A stretch of 64,000 bases of DNA from Anaerolineales bacterium (lineage in GTDB: Bacteria; Chloroflexota; Anaerolineae; Anaerolineales; UBA11858). Below are positions 62,902 through 64,000 of this stretch, piece after piece. The stretch's first letter is position 1; each line of letters begins with the position of its first letter. Location of the stretch: contig JANQED010000018.1 of NCBI GenBank assembly GCA_028278545.1, positions 62,001-126,000 on the forward strand, given 5' to 3'. A program made the position numbers and the translations under genes. The notes under the pieces are model-generated. The model made no database searches and was not told where the DNA came from. It was given only the letters and a program-made list of their open reading frames with translations.

Positions 62902-64000
62902 TTAAACCCAAATCCCGCTCCAAGGTTGAAGCGTAACCACAAGCTCATCCCCGGAAACGATGAATTCCTCCGATGCTAAGAGATTCCCCACAATGCGCCC
63001 GTCGCCCCAGCCCAGGGAACTAACAGGCAGACGCAAGTGACGCCGCGAAGGGCTGGCGTTGATCGCCACCAGCACCGCTTCATCCCCCAAAGTGCGCGCG
63101 AAAGCATAAGCACAACGTTCCTTATCGAGCAAGACCTGTTGGTAGTCCCCCCGGCGGAGGCAGGCGAAACGCTTTCGCAGCGAGATCAGCCTTTTGACCC
63201 AGGAACGCAGCACTTCACTGCCGTCACCCCTATCCCAAGGGAAGGCCCGGCGGCAGTCGGGGTCCTTGCCGCCCTCCATGCCGATCTCATCTCCATAATA
63301 AACCGCGGGAGCTCCCGGATAAGCGAATTGGAACAGGAAGGCCAGCTTGACCTTTTCGATATCCCCCTCAAGCAAGGTCATTAAACGCTCCGTATCGTGA
63401 GAACCGAGCGGCACATACATGGCGTAAACATTTTCGCGCGGGTATCCTTCGAGCAACCCCTCGACCACATCGGCAAAATCGCAAGTGGTATCGGCCCCTT
63501 GAAGGAACTTCAACAGCGCCTCCCTGACGGGATAGTTCATCAGGCCGTCGAAATGGTGATCACCCACCCAGCGCGGATCGGCCTCCCAGACCTCGCCGAC
63601 CAGATATGCCTCGCGATTGACGCTCTTAACGACATGGCGGAACTCAGCCCAGAAAGTGTCATCGTCGATCTCATTGGGAACATCCAGACGCCAGCCGTCC
63701 GCGCCCTGTTCGATCCAGTAACGGGCCACATCGAAGATGTACTCGCGTACGGCGGGGTTGCGGGTGTTGAACTTGGGCAGACTCTTGAATTTCCACCAGG
63801 CTTCGTATCTGGCGGCCTCCCCCGGCGAATAGGCATCCACCGGGAAGCCATTGATATGAAACCATTCGATGTAGGGGGAGTGCTCGCCGTTATCCAGCAC
63901 ATCGTTGAAGGCAAAGAAACCGCGCCCGCAATGGTTGAAGACCCCATCCAGGATCACACGCACCTCATTGCGGTGGGCGACTTCCAGCAAGGCGCGGAAA
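62902..64000 (-). CDS. GH13 alpha-amylase family glycosidase (partial, N-terminus off right edge)
   Basis: The C-terminal part of a GH13 enzyme, probably neopullulanase or cyclomaltodextrinase. Conserved regions are RVILDGVFNHCG (region I), DGWRLDVPNEID with the nucleophile Asp (region II), LVGEVWE with the acid Glu (region III) and LGSHDTER (region IV). A C-terminal beta domain follows. The frame is open to the window edge. It would degrade starch-like glucans; with ppdK it fits carbohydrate fermentation. Confidence 0.93.
   Translation of the reverse strand, partial: FRALLEVAHRNEVRVILDGVFNHCGRGFFAFNDVLDNGEHSPYIEWFHINGFPVDAYSPGEAARYEAWWKFKSLPKFNTRNPAVREYIFDVARYWIEQGADGWRLDVPNEIDDDTFWAEFRHVVKSVNREAYLVGEVWEADPRWVGDHHFDGLMNYPVREALLKFLQGADTTCDFADVVEGLLEGYPRENVYAMYVPLGSHDTERLMTLLEGDIEKVKLAFLFQFAYPGAPAVYYGDEIGMEGGKDPDCRRAFPWDRGDGSEVLRSWVKRLISLRKRFACLRRGDYQQVLLDKERCAYAFARTLGDEAVLVAINASPSRRHLRLPVSSLGWGDGRIVGNLLASEEFIVSGDELVVTLQPWSGIWV

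Overview
The window looks like a chromosomal segment of a Chloroflexota bacterium, most likely an anaerobic or facultative member of Anaerolineae. This is an inference from gene content and style: lipoproteins with Thr/Pro stalks, a ferredoxin-dependent 2-oxoacid oxidoreductase with a separate ferredoxin subunit, pyruvate phosphate dikinase, a TtuA/TtuB-like tRNA thiolation pair, small zinc-ribbon proteins, DUF1385 and DUF3179 proteins, and a hydrogenase maturation operon. No rRNA gene is present to settle the taxonomy. There is one RNA gene, a selenocysteine tRNA.

Layout. 1-2713 (minus): xanthine dehydrogenase-type molybdenum hydroxylase, with a FAD subunit and a fused [2Fe-2S]/molybdopterin subunit cut by the left edge. 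2937-8136 (plus): lipoprotein, M20 peptidase, DUF1385 membrane protein, M14-like carboxypeptidase, phosphodiester glycosidase. 8158-9809: YjbQ, then the TtuB-like/TtuA-like pair. 9865-11845 (minus): glutamine synthetase behind a roughly 330-nt structured leader that ends in an intrinsic terminator, and a 2[4Fe-4S] ferredoxin. 12030-18658 (plus): tRNA-Sec, site-2 protease, DHH phosphoesterase, acyltransferase, DUF3179 lipoprotein, ECF sigma factor with a small zinc protein, and a frameshifted NAD(P)HX epimerase. 18736-21610: FmdB, DUF1801 and EEP-nuclease genes with long gene-poor gaps. 21611-29704: thioredoxin-VKOR fusion, NifX-like protein and a complete hypABFCDE operon without hydrogenase structural genes. 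Two perfect TGTGA-N6-TCACA (CRP/FNR-type) palindromes lie in this part.

29791-42182: YihY, zinc ribbon, PduO adenosyltransferase, DUF554, DsbA-like oxidoreductase, CPBP protease, and a long minus-strand series (hydrolase, GNAT, TPR, tandem-HTH regulator, CpaF ATPase, response regulator, two soluble histidine kinases). 42396-49307: receiver protein, CCA-adding enzyme, Hpt, Tdk, a ribosomal operon rplU-rpmA-rpmE in which L31 is fused to an RNA polymerase alpha-CTD-like domain, and a REC-GAF-EAL c-di-GMP phosphodiesterase. 49522-52267 (plus): four-subunit 2-oxoacid:ferredoxin oxidoreductase. 52361-54470: GHMP kinase and sugar nucleotidyltransferase. 54552-59750: a 1482-residue surface repeat protein with an IS200-type element directly upstream. 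59794-64000 (minus): pyruvate phosphate dikinase and a partial GH13 glycosidase.

Functionally, the window suggests fermentative or ferredoxin-based carbon metabolism (Kor, PpdK, ferredoxins, GH13), nickel-hydrogenase maturation, selenocysteine use, and a dense set of soluble signalling proteins. The most unusual items are the L31/alpha-CTD fusion, the glnA attenuator-like leader, and telomere-like CCTAACC tracts inserted in frame into coding genes (once in the molybdenum hydroxylase gene, three times in hypF).
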